Shown piece after piece: positions 45,102 to 55,222 of a stretch of 64,000 nucleotides of DNA. The position numbers were made by a program, and so were the translations under genes. The stretch is from Paulinella micropora (taxonomy: Eukaryota; Cercozoa; Imbricatea; Euglyphida; Paulinellidae), in contig WBZZ01001363.1 of the NCBI GenBank assembly GCA_019918135.1, positions 106,001-170,000 of the forward strand, in the 5' to 3' direction. The notes under the pieces are model-generated. The model saw nothing but the letters and a program-made list of their open reading frames with translations, was not told where the DNA came from and made no database searches. How positions within the stretch are numbered: the stretch's first letter is position 1; each line of letters starts with the position of its first letter.

Positions 45102-45594
45102 GCGCCAGGACAAGATACCCGAGCAGGGCCGTCGTGACCTCGCCGAAGCTGCTGGGCGGCAGCCCCGCGCGGACGCGCTCCAGGAACGGCCACGTCAGGT
45201 GCCGCGCCAGCCGGCCCGACCGCCGCTCTACCCACAGGCCCAGCACGTCCGCGCCCCCCACGGGCCCCCCCGCCCCCGCCGCCGCGCCGGCGCCGGCCCC
45301 GGTCCCGGTGCACGCGTGGTCCAGCGCCGCGGCCAGCCCGGCGGCGTCCGGCACGCCGGCCAGGCGCCACGCGGCCTCGGCCACCGGCGCCCGGCCGCAG
45401 TAGCCCTCCGCCAGCCAGCCCCAGGAGCCGCGGCCGCCCGAGCGCGCGCGCTCCTGCCCGCCGTCGCAGAAGAGCGTGCGCAGCCCGCGCTGGGCCTGGT
45501 CGTCCGGCACCTTTCCCTGGTGGACCAGGACAGTTACGACGACTGCGCCGTCACGGCGGCCACGCTCCAGGCACTGCCGAAGTTCTGCCCGCAA
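45088..45594 (-). CDS. Hypothetical protein of virus-like block B, C-terminus at block edge
   Basis: A GC-rich frame with good coding character (LEVERRSGRL-like WVERRSGRLARHLTWPFLER, then LPPSSFGEVTTALLGYLVLA). The last codons up to the TGA come from, or abut, the AT-rich LINE-like DNA at 45,090-45,105, so the natural C-terminus may be lost. The start is unclear; the upstream part overlaps the LRR gene on the other strand. An Ala/Gly repeat (GTGAGAGAAAGAGG) sits mid-protein. Unrecognised family; the LPPSSFGEVTTALLGYL stretch is loosely F-box-like. Confidence 0.4.
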   Translation of the reverse strand: MRAELRQCLERGRRDGAVVVTVLVHQGKVPDDQAQRGLRTLFCDGGQERARSGGRGSWGWLAEGYCGRAPVAEAAWRLAGVPDAAGLAAALDHACTGTGAGAGAAAGAGGPVGGADVLGLWVERRSGRLARHLTWPFLERVRAGLPPSSFGEVTTALLGYLVLALNHA

Positions 45595-45633
45595 CTCTAA
45601 CGACTGGACCTCCCGCGCCTGGCGGCGGACGTG

Positions 45634-47377
45634 ATGGACGACGACGTCTGGCTAGCTTGTGTGACCTCGCTCCCACACTTGGACAGCCTGGATTTCGCGG
45701 GCTTTACCGATGAGGGTTTGGCGCGGCTGGTGCAAATCCCGCGTCGCTGGCAGCGGCTGGGCTTCCAGCGCTCCAGCATTACTGGCCAGGGACTGTGGGC
45801 TTCGTTGCCCAGCGTGCCAGGCCTGACGGAGCTGGACCTGGCCTCCTGCGATGATCTGGCACCGGAGGACGACGATGACGCGCCCTGGCTCGGGGGCGCG
45901 GGCGGGCCCGACCACTGGGGCCAGCAACTGCGCGTGCTGAACTTGTCGCGCTTGGCAGGGCGGCAGGTGAACGCCGCCTGGATAAGGCGCATAGCGCCGC
46001 TACCCCAACTCCAAGAACTAAACCTCTGCGACAGTGGAGACATCGACGCGATAGACACCATGTCTGACCTGTGCCGGCTAGAGAACAGGTTCCGGCAGCT
46101 CAGGAAACTCGACCTCGGGGGGGCGACACCAACGAGCACATCAGGGTTTAGCTTCCTGTCACAGCTGTCGGAACTGGAAGAGCTGCACCTCCCGCGGGGT
46201 TCCAGTGAGCTCACGGGAGCCTGCCTGCTGTTTGTCGCACGCCTGGCCAAGCTTCGGAGGCTAAGGGCGGACCTGCGCGTTACCGACCAGCAGCTAGAGA
46301 GCCTGTCCGCACTGACCGAGTTGCGCACGCTAGAGCTGAGCTCCATGCAGACCACCGCTATCACCGACACGGGCCTGGCCGCCCTAGCCAGCCTCACGAA
46401 CCTCGAGGAGCTCAGGGTGGCCGAGGCTAGGTGGCTGTACGGCGAGGGGCTAGCTTATCTGCGGCCTGGCGAGGCTGTGGAAGCTGGTACTTCCGGGTTG
46501 CGGCCTGACGGACCAGGGGCTGGCGGCCCTGCCGCCCCTAGGCAGCCTGCGGCACCTCGATCTGTCAAACTGTAGCGGCCTCGCGGCGGACCTACAGGTG
46601 CTCTCAGGCCTGGCCAGCCTGCAGGAGCTGCACCTCCGCGGCTGCGCTTACCTCACCGACGCGGGGCTCTCCTCGCTGGGACGCCCCCGCAACCTGCGGG
46701 TGCTCGGCTTGCGCGGCTGTCGACTGCTCACGGGTACAGGGCTAGCCCACCTGCGCTCGTTAGCAGAGCTAGACCTCGAAGGGTGCACTGGCCTCACGGA
46801 CGAGGGGCTGAGCCGCCTGGGCCCGCTGCCCGGCCTGCGACGGCTGAGGCTGGGCCACAAGTTCGACCCGCCGAGCTTCACGGCGGCCGGCGTCAGGGCG
46901 CTCTGGCCCCGGCTGCCCGGCCTCGAAGAACTACGCCTCATGCTGGCTTTCAACGGCGACGTGGCGGGCGAGGCGCTGGCGGGGTTGTCCGGGTGCGCCC
47001 GGCTCGGGCAGCTGGTCGTGAGGTCGCGCACTCTGCCCTCGGACCTCCCCGCCGGCCTGGAGAAGCTCACCGTGACGGGCCTGACCGAAGGGTTGTCAGA
47101 GGAGCGGCTGAGGCGGCTGCTGCGGAGCCTGCCGCGGCTCCGGGTACTAGGGCTGCGACGCCCGGCGAGGGCGTGGCACGAGGGGGTACTAGGGCCGGTG
47201 ACCGCGCCCCTCCTTACCTTGGAAAAGCTCCGGGACGTGCTAGACGGCGAATCCCCGGGGCTGCGGCTCCTCGTAGACGTCAGTTCGTCGTTCGTGTCTG
47301 ACCCCCCGGCGCAGCCCGATGAGGTAGACGCGGTGTGGGCGGACGGGCGGCTCAGGCTTTGGTCAACTGACCACTAG
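45634..47377 (+). pseudogene. Leucine-rich repeat protein with a frameshift
   Basis: From the ATG at 45634 (MDDDVWLACVTSLPHLDSLD) the protein is LRR throughout, with repeats of the type LxxLxLxxCxxLTDxGLxxL, like the LRR protein of block A. A one-base shift is needed near 46,465; after it the LRRs continue (LTDQGLAALPPLGSLRHLDL; TGTGLAHLRSLAELDLEGC) to a TAG at 47375-47377. The same frame is LRR-like upstream too (ATLQALPKFCPQL) but is cut by an in-frame TAA at 45598-45600, so either the start is internal or the gene also carries a nonsense change. Likely role: protein binding, perhaps as an F-box/LRR adaptor that lost its F-box. Confidence 0.7.
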
Positions 47378-47651
47378 CGCGCACTCTCGCTCTGGCCGGC
47401 CCTTGCCCTTCCCCCTGAGCACCGAGCAGTAGTGCTTGGACCAAGTGCCGGCGGGGCCCGGCGGGGCCCGGCGGGTGCCGGCCGGTGCCGGCCGGCGGGG
47501 TGCCCTGTCGGGAACTAAGTACTAGGGACAGCAGCACCAGCAGTAAAAGCTTTTAATCATCAGCCAAAAAAACTTCGGTACTAGAGTCCCGGCAGGGCGC
47601 GAACCCCCGGGCTGATCAGAGCTGGTCGGTCGGGGACGAAGCCAGGGCCCG
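47378..47651. terminator. Convergent 3' region with palindromic TAAAAGCTTTTA
   Basis: The spacer between the LRR gene (plus) and the pre-insertion end of the minus gene at 47616. It contains GC-rich direct repeats (GGCGGGGCCC, GGTGCCGGCC, 47,450-47,505) and at 47544-47555 the perfect palindrome TAAAAGCTTTTA, symmetric for both strands and similar to the AATAAAAGCT after the block A LRR gene. A shared 3'-end processing signal is plausible. Confidence 0.4.
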
Positions 47652-47656
47652 CCACC
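47652..47656. repeat. Target-site duplication CCACC, left copy
   Basis: CCACC directly before the 5' LTR, matched by CCACC at 55223-55227 directly after the 3' LTR. Five bases is the usual duplication for Ty1/copia integrase. Confidence 0.85.
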
Positions 47657-47970
47657 GTTGTAATGTACTACTAATACCCGTTACTCCACCTAGACAATTT
47701 ACCGGTAATTTGGATAGTCTTAGTCATAGGCAGGTTCATAGGCCGAACAGTTATTAATACCTTTATTACTGACAAGGACACTTTCTAGAGTATTCGCGAA
47801 TCATAGTCTGGAATGCCTAGAATCAAATGAGTATTACCATTCTGTAAAGGTCATAACATCATAAATTTGTGTGACCCAAAGTCATTAAAAGTCTTTTCTT
47901 CGGTTATCAGGCTATACCCTTAGCGGGGTAGCTTCCCTAAACTCTGCGTTTGAGTGATAGATTACTTTGG
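47657..47970 (+). repeat. Copia 5' LTR
   Basis: 314 bp from GTTGTAATGTAC to ATTACTTTGG, the limits set by comparison with the 3' copy and by the CCACC duplication. The ends are not the canonical TG...CA. Confidence 0.9.
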
Positions 47971-47982
47971 TTATGAACCTTG
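47966..47982 (+). other. Candidate primer-binding site at the LTR/gag border
   Basis: TTTGGTTATGAACC spans the LTR end and the gag start codon. Its reverse complement contains GGTTCATAACC, which looks like the anticodon stem-loop of a tRNA-Met (CAT anticodon). Copia of flies primes from an internal tRNA-iMet fragment in just this way; that this element does so is inference. Confidence 0.3.
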
Positions 47983-50969
47983 TCAAGGAGGCAAGCGTGC
48001 CAAAGCACGTATTGAGTCAAGTGCCCATATTCGAGGGCAACGACCAAAGCTTTTGGCCTTGGTCAAGCAAGTTTCAGAAGCACATGCAGGGGATATCTGT
48101 CCACGTGGCAGAGATGGTATCTGTGGCATTAGCCGACCCAGCTAAAGCCAAAAGGGATTTTCCTTACGACGAAGCAAGGGCTAAGACGGCAGAAGACTTA
48201 GAAGAGCCCGACACGCCCATACGTGATAGTGAGGAAGATGAAGAGTCAGACACCTCTCAGAGAGGAAGACAGAGACCCCAGACAAAGAAAGAAGATATCA
48301 AACAGCCAGAAGGTTGGGATAAAATGACAGCAGAACAAAAAAGAGAGCAGAAAGAGAAAGAAGCAAGGAAAATGAAAAGACAAAGTATGAAACAACACAC
48401 AAGAAGAAAGACAGCTATCCGCAAAGAGAAGAAATATTATGAAAGGATGAAAACTTTGCAGTTATGTCTGTCTGTGGCTTTTTCCAAAGACAATGTATCT
48501 AATTTCCTGCGAACACAGAAGACGAAAGGACCCATTGAAGAGTTGATAGTAGTAAGAGATCAATGGGGAGGCATTTCCGGAGCAGGTAGGTACATGTTAG
48601 AGGAAGAGTTTGAGAGAACGAGACCAAGGGCAGGTCAGAGGTATGTAGACTGGCTAAATGAATTTCTCGCAAAGAAAATCCAGCTTGAAAGTTTACGTGG
48701 GGCGCCATTTTCCGATGAGGAAGCAAAGAGAAAGCTATTTAAGAAATTGCGCTACCATCCAGCTTTCGGGGATAAATTTCAGGTGGACCACTATGATCTC
48801 CCGGCCAGACTAAGACCAAATTTCTTGGAACTATGCGAAGCATCTAAGGAAAGATGGTTAATGTGGGAAGAAAAAAAAAGACGTAACCATTTCCGTGAGA
48901 GAAAAACTCAAATTCGCAAAGACAACAACAAGAAATCTCGGGATGGCAAGCAGCGGCAAGAGACCAATCTCCTGATGGATAATAAAGGGAAAAGGGGAGA
49001 CAATAAACCGGGACCAAAGACAGCTCCAAACTGGACGCTCAAAGTCATGTGTTTCGGATGTGATGCCAAAGGCCATACCATGAGATATTGTCCGGTGATT
49101 TCGGAAAAGTTCCGCAAAGAAGGAAAGTTAAAACGGAATCAAACGGAAGACAAAGGCACGGAACAAGAAAAGAACGAACAAAAGAACAATTACAAAAACA
49201 AAAAGAAACCCTTTCATAAGAAAAAGAAAGCACTCACTTTGATAACAACCGGCAACGACAAAAACGAAGACGAACAAAGTGACTCTGATACAAACGTTGC
49301 TTTAATCCATATGGGGAACACTTATGATAAGAGCGATGATGATGAGGAAGAAAGAGAAAGAGATGACGAGCAACCAAGCTCACCTCATCACAAATCTACA
49401 AGTCCCCAAGCCCTTTTGAACGATACAAAGACTACACCTAGGGTAGGGAATAGACATAGTGAGAGTGGAGAAGGACGGGAAGTGCGGTTAGTATCGGCCA
49501 CCCTACGAGGTCCCTCCTCACTACGGGGAGAAGGCAAGGAAGAGCGGTTAGTATCCGCCACCCCACGATGTTCCCCAGTCACCCCTAACCCTAACGAAAC
49601 TCCTTTGAGACTTGAGAGTTCTTACGGAGTCACGCCTGACACAAAATGTGCCGGAATAAACAGACGCAAAAAAACGTGTAATGTTTCCGTTGAAAAATCA
49701 AAAGGAAAAGGAATATACGCAAATCACGCGAAACGATTATCTTATGCGAGGTACTGCGGATATCACGCCACACAAGACCCAGATTATCCGGAGTTGGATT
49801 TGTCGGTAAGTCCCGTGTTGCGTCCCCCCAAATCTCCTTACTACCCAGACGAACGAGGTCTTAAAGCTGCGGCATTGGAAAAGTCTCATAAAATTACGCA
49901 AAGACTCGTTTTCGGGGAATTTGAAACTTTACGTGACACCAAAATTTCCACAAGTCCACAAGTCTCGCAAAATATTCCGCAACAACCACGCAAACATAAT
50001 CCATTTTCTAGTCAGCGGACCGGCCAGAGCAGAGAAGGGAGAGAAGAGAGTGGAGTGGATGAGGGAGAGCAACGACTTGGGCCCACTTCTGTCAACAAGT
50101 TTGGCAACCAAATAGGTCCCACCTCACAACAACTCCAAATCTCTAGTTCTAGACCAATCACAGCACTCCCACCAACACAAACAACAAACACGCAACCCAT
50201 CAACCCTCCCGTCATAACCTTCAAAGATATAAATGAAATAGCTAAAACGTTGATGAATGAGTGCGTGAGGGGAATGAATGGAGAAGTGATGCGTGTCGTG
50301 AGTGGCGAGCTAGAGAGAGATGACTTTTTGACTGACATAGTAAGAGCAATAGAAGGAATGTACTTGGAGAGAGCAGTCAGACAGAGTCCCATCACTACAC
50401 CTCCACAACTCACAGAAGAGGGACAAGGTGAGGGTAGAGGAGTCTCTGAGGGTGAACTAGAAACAGAGACAGAGACAGAAGGAGAGACAGAGCATGTACT
50501 GATACATGTGAGAAAAAGAGTGATGAAAAAGAGAGACATGACAGTACAGGATAGTGGAGCAAGCACAGACATATCATGCAGAGAAGACAGATTGACGGGT
50601 GTCGATGAGATAGACCCGGTAGAACTACTGACAGGTAATGGAGAAAGGGAGTTGAGTAAGTCAGGAAGAGCTAGGCTGACTGTGATAGATGGGAAAGGAA
50701 GGCCTAGAGCAGTAGAAAAGAAGATGTTACTCGACACTACCTTACCAGTTAGCATAGTCTCTACAGGACAGATGGACCACAGACACAACAGATCAGTCAT
50801 CCACCAAAACGGACAGTTAGTAATACTCAAACACCCCATCCACATTAACGAGAGTGACATATTAGTAAGGGGAAGATTAATTAAGAGTATGATATATAGA
50901 TGGGATGACGAATATGATGAACCTTTGAAAGTCAACGAAAGATATGATCCTTTCGCAACAAGGGGGTAG
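47973..50969 (+). CDS. Copia Gag and aspartic protease
   Basis: A 998-residue frame whose ATG begins two bases after the LTR. It has an N-terminal gag region (FEGNDQSFWPWSSKF), highly charged segments, a zinc knuckle C-F-G-C-D-A-K-G-H-T-M-R-Y-C (CX2CX4HX4C) near residue 360, a long disordered middle with a 50-residue imperfect duplication (REVRLVSATLRGPSS / KEERLVSATPRCSP), and near residue 857 the protease loop VQDSGASTDIS. It ends in TAG at 50967. The next frame overlaps it by about 20 bases in -1, so Pol is probably made by -1 frameshifting at A-AGG-GGG just before the stop. Confidence 0.9.
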   Translation: MNLVKEASVPKHVLSQVPIFEGNDQSFWPWSSKFQKHMQGISVHVAEMVSVALADPAKAKRDFPYDEARAKTAEDLEEPDTPIRDSEEDEESDTSQRGRQRPQTKKEDIKQPEGWDKMTAEQKREQKEKEARKMKRQSMKQHTRRKTAIRKEKKYYERMKTLQLCLSVAFSKDNVSNFLRTQKTKGPIEELIVVRDQWGGISGAGRYMLEEEFERTRPRAGQRYVDWLNEFLAKKIQLESLRGAPFSDEEAKRKLFKKLRYHPAFGDKFQVDHYDLPARLRPNFLELCEASKERWLMWEEKKRRNHFRERKTQIRKDNNKKSRDGKQRQETNLLMDNKGKRGDNKPGPKTAPNWTLKVMCFGCDAKGHTMRYCPVISEKFRKEGKLKRNQTEDKGTEQEKNEQKNNYKNKKKPFHKKKKALTLITTGNDKNEDEQSDSDTNVALIHMGNTYDKSDDDEEERERDDEQPSSPHHKSTSPQALLNDTKTTPRVGNRHSESGEGREVRLVSATLRGPSSLRGEGKEERLVSATPRCSPVTPNPNETPLRLESSYGVTPDTKCAGINRRKKTCNVSVEKSKGKGIYANHAKRLSYARYCGYHATQDPDYPELDLSVSPVLRPPKSPYYPDERGLKAAALEKSHKITQRLVFGEFETLRDTKISTSPQVSQNIPQQPRKHNPFSSQRTGQSREGREESGVDEGEQRLGPTSVNKFGNQIGPTSQQLQISSSRPITALPPTQTTNTQPINPPVITFKDINEIAKTLMNECVRGMNGEVMRVVSGELERDDFLTDIVRAIEGMYLERAVRQSPITTPPQLTEEGQGEGRGVSEGELETETETEGETEHVLIHVRKRVMKKRDMTVQDSGASTDISCREDRLTGVDEIDPVELLTGNGERELSKSGRARLTVIDGKGRPRAVEKKMLLDTTLPVSIVSTGQMDHRHNRSVIHQNGQLVILKHPIHINESDILVRGRLIKSMIYRWDDEYDEPLKVNERYDPFATRG

Positions 50970-53900
50970 AAGGGGAGGGAAGCCCCACAAATGAGAACAA
51001 AAACGAGACAAGTAAGCATGAAGTAAATAAGAGAGAGAAAGAATTACACGTAGATATAGTATTATATGAAGCTTACCCCAGAAAGTCAGACAAACCTAGA
51101 AAGATAGGAATCAAGCTTTTTCACTATGCCTGTGGGCATTATGGGTTAACAAAGATGCGCCTATTGGCAAAAATTTTGAACATTAAGTTAGTTGGTGACG
51201 AGAGCGATGTGAGATTTTGCGAATCTTGCATGATAGGAAAGTCTAAACGTTTGCCACGTTTTGCAGTTAATACAATAGAAAGAGCCCAAAAGCCAGGTAT
51301 AATTCTACACATAGACACATCAGGACCGTGGGCAACTAGATCAATAGGTGGTAAACGGTATAAATTTTTGGTCACCGATGACTACTCACTGTTCATTCTT
51401 GACTTTTATTTAGCCCATAAGAATGAATTTGTAGATTGCTTAAAACAAGCTGTAGCCTTTTATGAGAGACAGACAGGAAACAAAGTAAAGGAAATTCGCG
51501 CAGATCAAGAATTCCATATTCCGGAGGAAGTCATTAAGTGGTGGAAAAATATTCGCTTTATTTGGAAAACCTCCGCGACAAACGATAAAGACGGGAATCC
51601 TATTGCGGAAAAAGTGAATGATATTACGGCGGGGCCTGCACGAGCAATGAGATATCACGCTACATTACCGCCGCAATTCTGGGCAGAATTAGAACACGCA
51701 GCAACAACCATTCACAACATACTACCGGCAATTCACGGGGAACGCAAAGGAATTTCGCCTTATGAGCAGCTGTTAGGTAGAAAACCAACACTCTTTCATT
51801 TAAAACCAATAGGATGTATGGGTGTGTTACATATACCTAAGACTAAAGTGCGGAAGGGAGAGTACAGAGGGAAAAAGGTGATGCTAGCAGGATATGATCT
51901 ATTTCGGGAACTATACCGCGTATGGGATGGTAAGAAGATAATTTCCGGAGTGAGAGATGTGAGATTTAATATTCACAAAATCGGTAAACAAGCTCATCCT
52001 CCTAAACTAGTGTCGTGGGATAATGATGACTCTGAGGGGGAGAATGAGAATGAGAGCGAGCAACCACACACATCTCCACAAGCGTCACCACCCCAATCAC
52101 CGCCCCAATCACCACCTCAATCACCTAAGTCACCGCACAACGTCAACAACGACCACCCAACAACACACTTTGATGAAGTTGAGGGGGAGACAGAGAATGT
52201 TAATATCGATGCGAATGAGAATGAGCATGAAAATGAGCATGTGGAGAAGAATACATTGGATCACAAACATACACGCCTACACACAAGTCCAGAGCCACAT
52301 TATCCACAACAATTACCCCCAGAGCACAAGATCAAGCCACAAGAGCATACAAGTGAACAAGATCCAACAGATCCACTAAAAATACATGAAAGAAGAGCAT
52401 ACGAAGAAAAATCACCACCATCTAAGGGATTAACGTGGGAGCAGAGTCAGAGAGTAACGGAGAGTAACATAATCCCCGTTAAAAGACAGCGCAAGGCAGT
52501 AGAGAGATTTACCCCTAGCAATGAGCCCAAGAGAGAAAAGAGAGAGGCTCAAGAGCTAATAGGTAAGGTAGTAAGATTGCCCGCGCGTGCATGGGGAGAT
52601 GGATGGGCGAAGAAAAAGTACGGTGAGGGATGGGAGAGCATAGTACGAGTAGGGGTAGTCAGCAGAGTGAGTGACCCCAGAGATAGACTCGTAGTAAGAG
52701 ACAGACCTCAGCCCACCCACATAGTTAAGTTTGAGGACGAAGAAGAACGGATGTTGAATTCGGAAATCCTCAAATACTCCGTGAAAGACCCCGAATACCC
52801 GTTACAAAGTCCTGCTAATATGTTTTTATGCGATGACCGTATGGTGGCAGATGAGATTCGTGATTTTTATTTGTATGTAGATATCAGAGTACCCAAAGAT
52901 GTCATAGAGGAAGGTTTGACAGCTAAAGATGTTTTAGAGGGTATGAAAACAGAGCTAAAAGCTCTTCAATCCTTTAACACATACACATGGGTACCCCATA
53001 AGGAGGCAAGCAAGGCAGGAGTTAGTAAGATAGTTAGATTGACATGGGTTCACAAAGTAAAGTTAGATGAGAACGGGAAAAAGTTCATAAAGTCTCGTTT
53101 AGCTTTACGGGGAAATATGTTAGAACCCGGTGTTAGCTATAACCCAGATCAGCTCTTTGTTCCTTGCGCCGCGCACCATTCACTTTTATTTCTCGCCAAA
53201 CTAGCTGCCTGGCACAAACACAAACTATACGGCATAGATTTTAAAAATGCATACCTAAATGCTCGTATGAATGACCCTGTTTATGCATATGCGCCAGAGA
53301 GTGTAGACAGAGAAGGGCATGAGGGGATGATATGGCGTATAGATGGTGCTTTATATGGTGCACCACAGGCAGGAAGAAGATGGTATGAGATATTAGCACC
53401 CAAGTTAGAGGAGCTAGGTTTTAGGTTGCTAGATTCAGACTTATGTATGTTTGTAGAAAATGATAAAGCTTTGAGAGAGGCGATAGTAGGAATATTTCAT
53501 GTTGATGACTTGTTGTTCACTGCACCAAACAAACAAGCATATGCGCGTTTTGCGTCCGCATTAGAAAAACATTTCCCGCTCAAAAGACTCGGTATTGCCC
53601 GTGAATTCAAAGGAATAGAGATAGAGCAATCGAACGGGAAAATAATTTTGCATCAGCGAAAATATCAGCAGCAGATACTAAAAGAGGTAGGCTACGATTC
53701 TGCTAAACCCGTTAGTACTCCAGCGCAAGAACATTTCACGGAACCGATGTCGGAATCAACTAGCTTGCGAAAATTTTCAATTCCTAGTCTAGTTGGTCGT
53801 TTGCTATTTCTCGCAAAGATGACAAGACCCGATATAGAACAAGCACTAAATTCGGCAAGTGTCATGCAAACTATCGATAAGGGAATAACTTATGCGATGT

Positions 53901-54460
53901 TAGGCAGAATCTTTCGTTATTTAGTTAACTCTTATCGAGGTTTAGCTTACCATGAGCCTAAGTCAGAGCAAGAAGGGCAAACCTATCCAAAACTTTCCAT
54001 GTGGCCCGACGCGGCTCACAAAGTTTGTAAGAAAACAGGGAAGTCCCGCACTGGATTCGTGATCCTATGGGGCAGCGATCCAGTTGCATGGTTATCAAAG
54101 CGACAGAGTCGCATCGCCCTGAGTTCCAATGATGCTGAAATATTTGCAGCAACTGAGTGCATTAGAGAGGGACTTGCACTAAAACACATTACACAAGAAC
54201 TAAACATAGCCCAAAAGAGCCCGATAGAATTATTCGAGGATAACTCTCAAACAGTCTTAGCGGCAGAGAGGGGTATGTCAGGTAATAGAACTAAACACTT
54301 ACCTTTAGAATTACACTTTATGCACCACCTACAGAGAGACGGTGAGATTAAGTTTGTAAAAGTAGGTACGAAGAAGCAGATAGGTGATGTAATGACAAAA
54401 TATTTACCGAAAGAACAGTTCGAGTATTTACTTAACAAATTTACGGTAAAGCTCAAGTAA
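50948..54460 (+). CDS. Copia Pol: integrase, reverse transcriptase, RNase H
   Basis: The frame is open from 50948 (no early ATG; the first internal one is at 51155). It carries the HHCC zinc domain (HYACGHYG ... CESC), integrase D-D-E (HIDTSGP; RADQEF; AEKVND), a connector with VKFEDEEERMLNSEILKYS, RT with YGIDFKNAYLNA, GALYGAPQAGRRWYE and the catalytic FHVDDLLF, and RNase H with WPDAAHKV, ALSSNDAEIFAA and LFEDNSQTV. Every catalytic residue expected is present. The absence of a start codon near the beginning supports expression as a Gag-Pol frameshift fusion. Confidence 0.93.
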   Translation, partial: SFRNKGVEGEGSPTNENKNETSKHEVNKREKELHVDIVLYEAYPRKSDKPRKIGIKLFHYACGHYGLTKMRLLAKILNIKLVGDESDVRFCESCMIGKSKRLPRFAVNTIERAQKPGIILHIDTSGPWATRSIGGKRYKFLVTDDYSLFILDFYLAHKNEFVDCLKQAVAFYERQTGNKVKEIRADQEFHIPEEVIKWWKNIRFIWKTSATNDKDGNPIAEKVNDITAGPARAMRYHATLPPQFWAELEHAATTIHNILPAIHGERKGISPYEQLLGRKPTLFHLKPIGCMGVLHIPKTKVRKGEYRGKKVMLAGYDLFRELYRVWDGKKIISGVRDVRFNIHKIGKQAHPPKLVSWDNDDSEGENENESEQPHTSPQASPPQSPPQSPPQSPKSPHNVNNDHPTTHFDEVEGETENVNIDANENEHENEHVEKNTLDHKHTRLHTSPEPHYPQQLPPEHKIKPQEHTSEQDPTDPLKIHERRAYEEKSPPSKGLTWEQSQRVTESNIIPVKRQRKAVERFTPSNEPKREKREAQELIGKVVRLPARAWGDGWAKKKYGEGWESIVRVGVVSRVSDPRDRLVVRDRPQPTHIVKFEDEEERMLNSEILKYSVKDPEYPLQSPANMFLCDDRMVADEIRDFYLYVDIRVPKDVIEEGLTAKDVLEGMKTELKALQSFNTYTWVPHKEASKAGVSKIVRLTWVHKVKLDENGKKFIKSRLALRGNMLEPGVSYNPDQLFVPCAAHHSLLFLAKLAAWHKHKLYGIDFKNAYLNARMNDPVYAYAPESVDREGHEGMIWRIDGALYGAPQAGRRWYEILAPKLEELGFRLLDSDLCMFVENDKALREAIVGIFHVDDLLFTAPNKQAYARFASALEKHFPLKRLGIAREFKGIEIEQSNGKIILHQRKYQQQILKEVGYDSAKPVSTPAQEHFTEPMSESTSLRKFSIPSLVGRLLFLAKMTRPDIEQALNSASVMQTIDKGITYAMLGRIFRYLVNSYRGLAYHEPKSEQEGQTYPKLSMWPDAAHKVCKKTGKSRTGFVILWGSDPVAWLSKRQSRIALSSNDAEIFAATECIREGLALKHITQELNIAQKSPIELFEDNSQTVLAAERGMSGNRTKHLPLELHFMHHLQRDGEIKFVKVGTKKQIGDVMTKYLPKEQFEYLLNKFTVKLK

Positions 54461-54908
54461 TTTCGGGATTTGCGTGTCCACTCACCTATATTTGCTTTGA
54501 GTGTTTTGTGCAGTTTGTTGCTTGTTGCAGCAGCTTTGTTTTGCGCAGGGGTCAAGAGCCGTCGAGCCGAGGCTGGGTAGCCGACTGCCACGCGAGGCCG
54601 GCAGCCGCGAGGCTTTCCCTTGCTAACTTAGCAATTTAAATTCTTTCTATCATTCTTTCTGTCCTAGAATAGGAAATCTAATTTTTTTTTTATTTTGCTA
54701 CCCTCTACGGGAAGCGCTTGCAAATTTTTGAACACATACATACTTCATACATGTTACTGCATGACTACACATATATACATACATAGAGGATGTGATGTAA
54801 ATGGGAGTTGATATTTAACCTTCGGGTAACCCATAACTGATCCTCAACACTTTTTTTTTTTCATATTTACACACTAATATAGCCTATGACTTGCGACTAA
54901 GGGGGAGC
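54461..54908 (+). other. Copia 3' non-coding region and polypurine tract
   Basis: Between the Pol stop and the 3' LTR lie about 450 bases with T runs, a CATACATACTTCATACATG repeat near 54,735-54,785, and AAGGGGGAGC at 54899-54908, the plus-strand primer directly before the LTR. Part of the segment near 54,540-54,620 is oddly GC-rich (GTCGAGCCGAGGCTGGG). Confidence 0.7.
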
Positions 54909-55222
54909 GTTGTAATGTACTACTAATACCCGTTACTCCACCTAGACAATTTACCGGTAATTTGGATAGTCTTAGTCATAGGCAGGTTCATAGGCCGAAC
55001 AGTTATTAATACCTTTATTACTGACAAGGACACTTTCTAGAGTATTCGCGAATCATAGTCTGGAATGCCTAGAATCAAATGAGTATTACCATTCTGTAAA
55101 GGTCATAACATCATAAATTTGTGTGACCCAAAGTCATTAAAAGTCTTTTCTTCGGTTATCAGGCTATACCCTTAGCGGGGTAGCTTCCCTAAACTCTGCG
55201 TTTGAGTGATAGATTACTTTGG
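54909..55222 (+). repeat. Copia 3' LTR
   Basis: 314 bp, identical to the 5' LTR by eye. Its last bases supply the final two codons and stop (Pro-Lys-TAA on the minus strand) of the interrupted gene to its right. Confidence 0.9.

Larger units (their letters stand above)
47657..55222 (+). mobile_element. Intact Ty1/copia LTR retrotransposon
   Basis: 7,566 bp with two 314-bp LTRs that I read as identical, a 5-bp target duplication, Gag-Pro in one frame, IN-RT-RH in a second, and a polypurine tract before the 3' LTR. Copia order (integrase before RT) is clear. Identical LTRs and open frames mean recent insertion and possible activity. It sits in the last codons of a minus-strand gene of block B. 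Confidence 0.95.
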
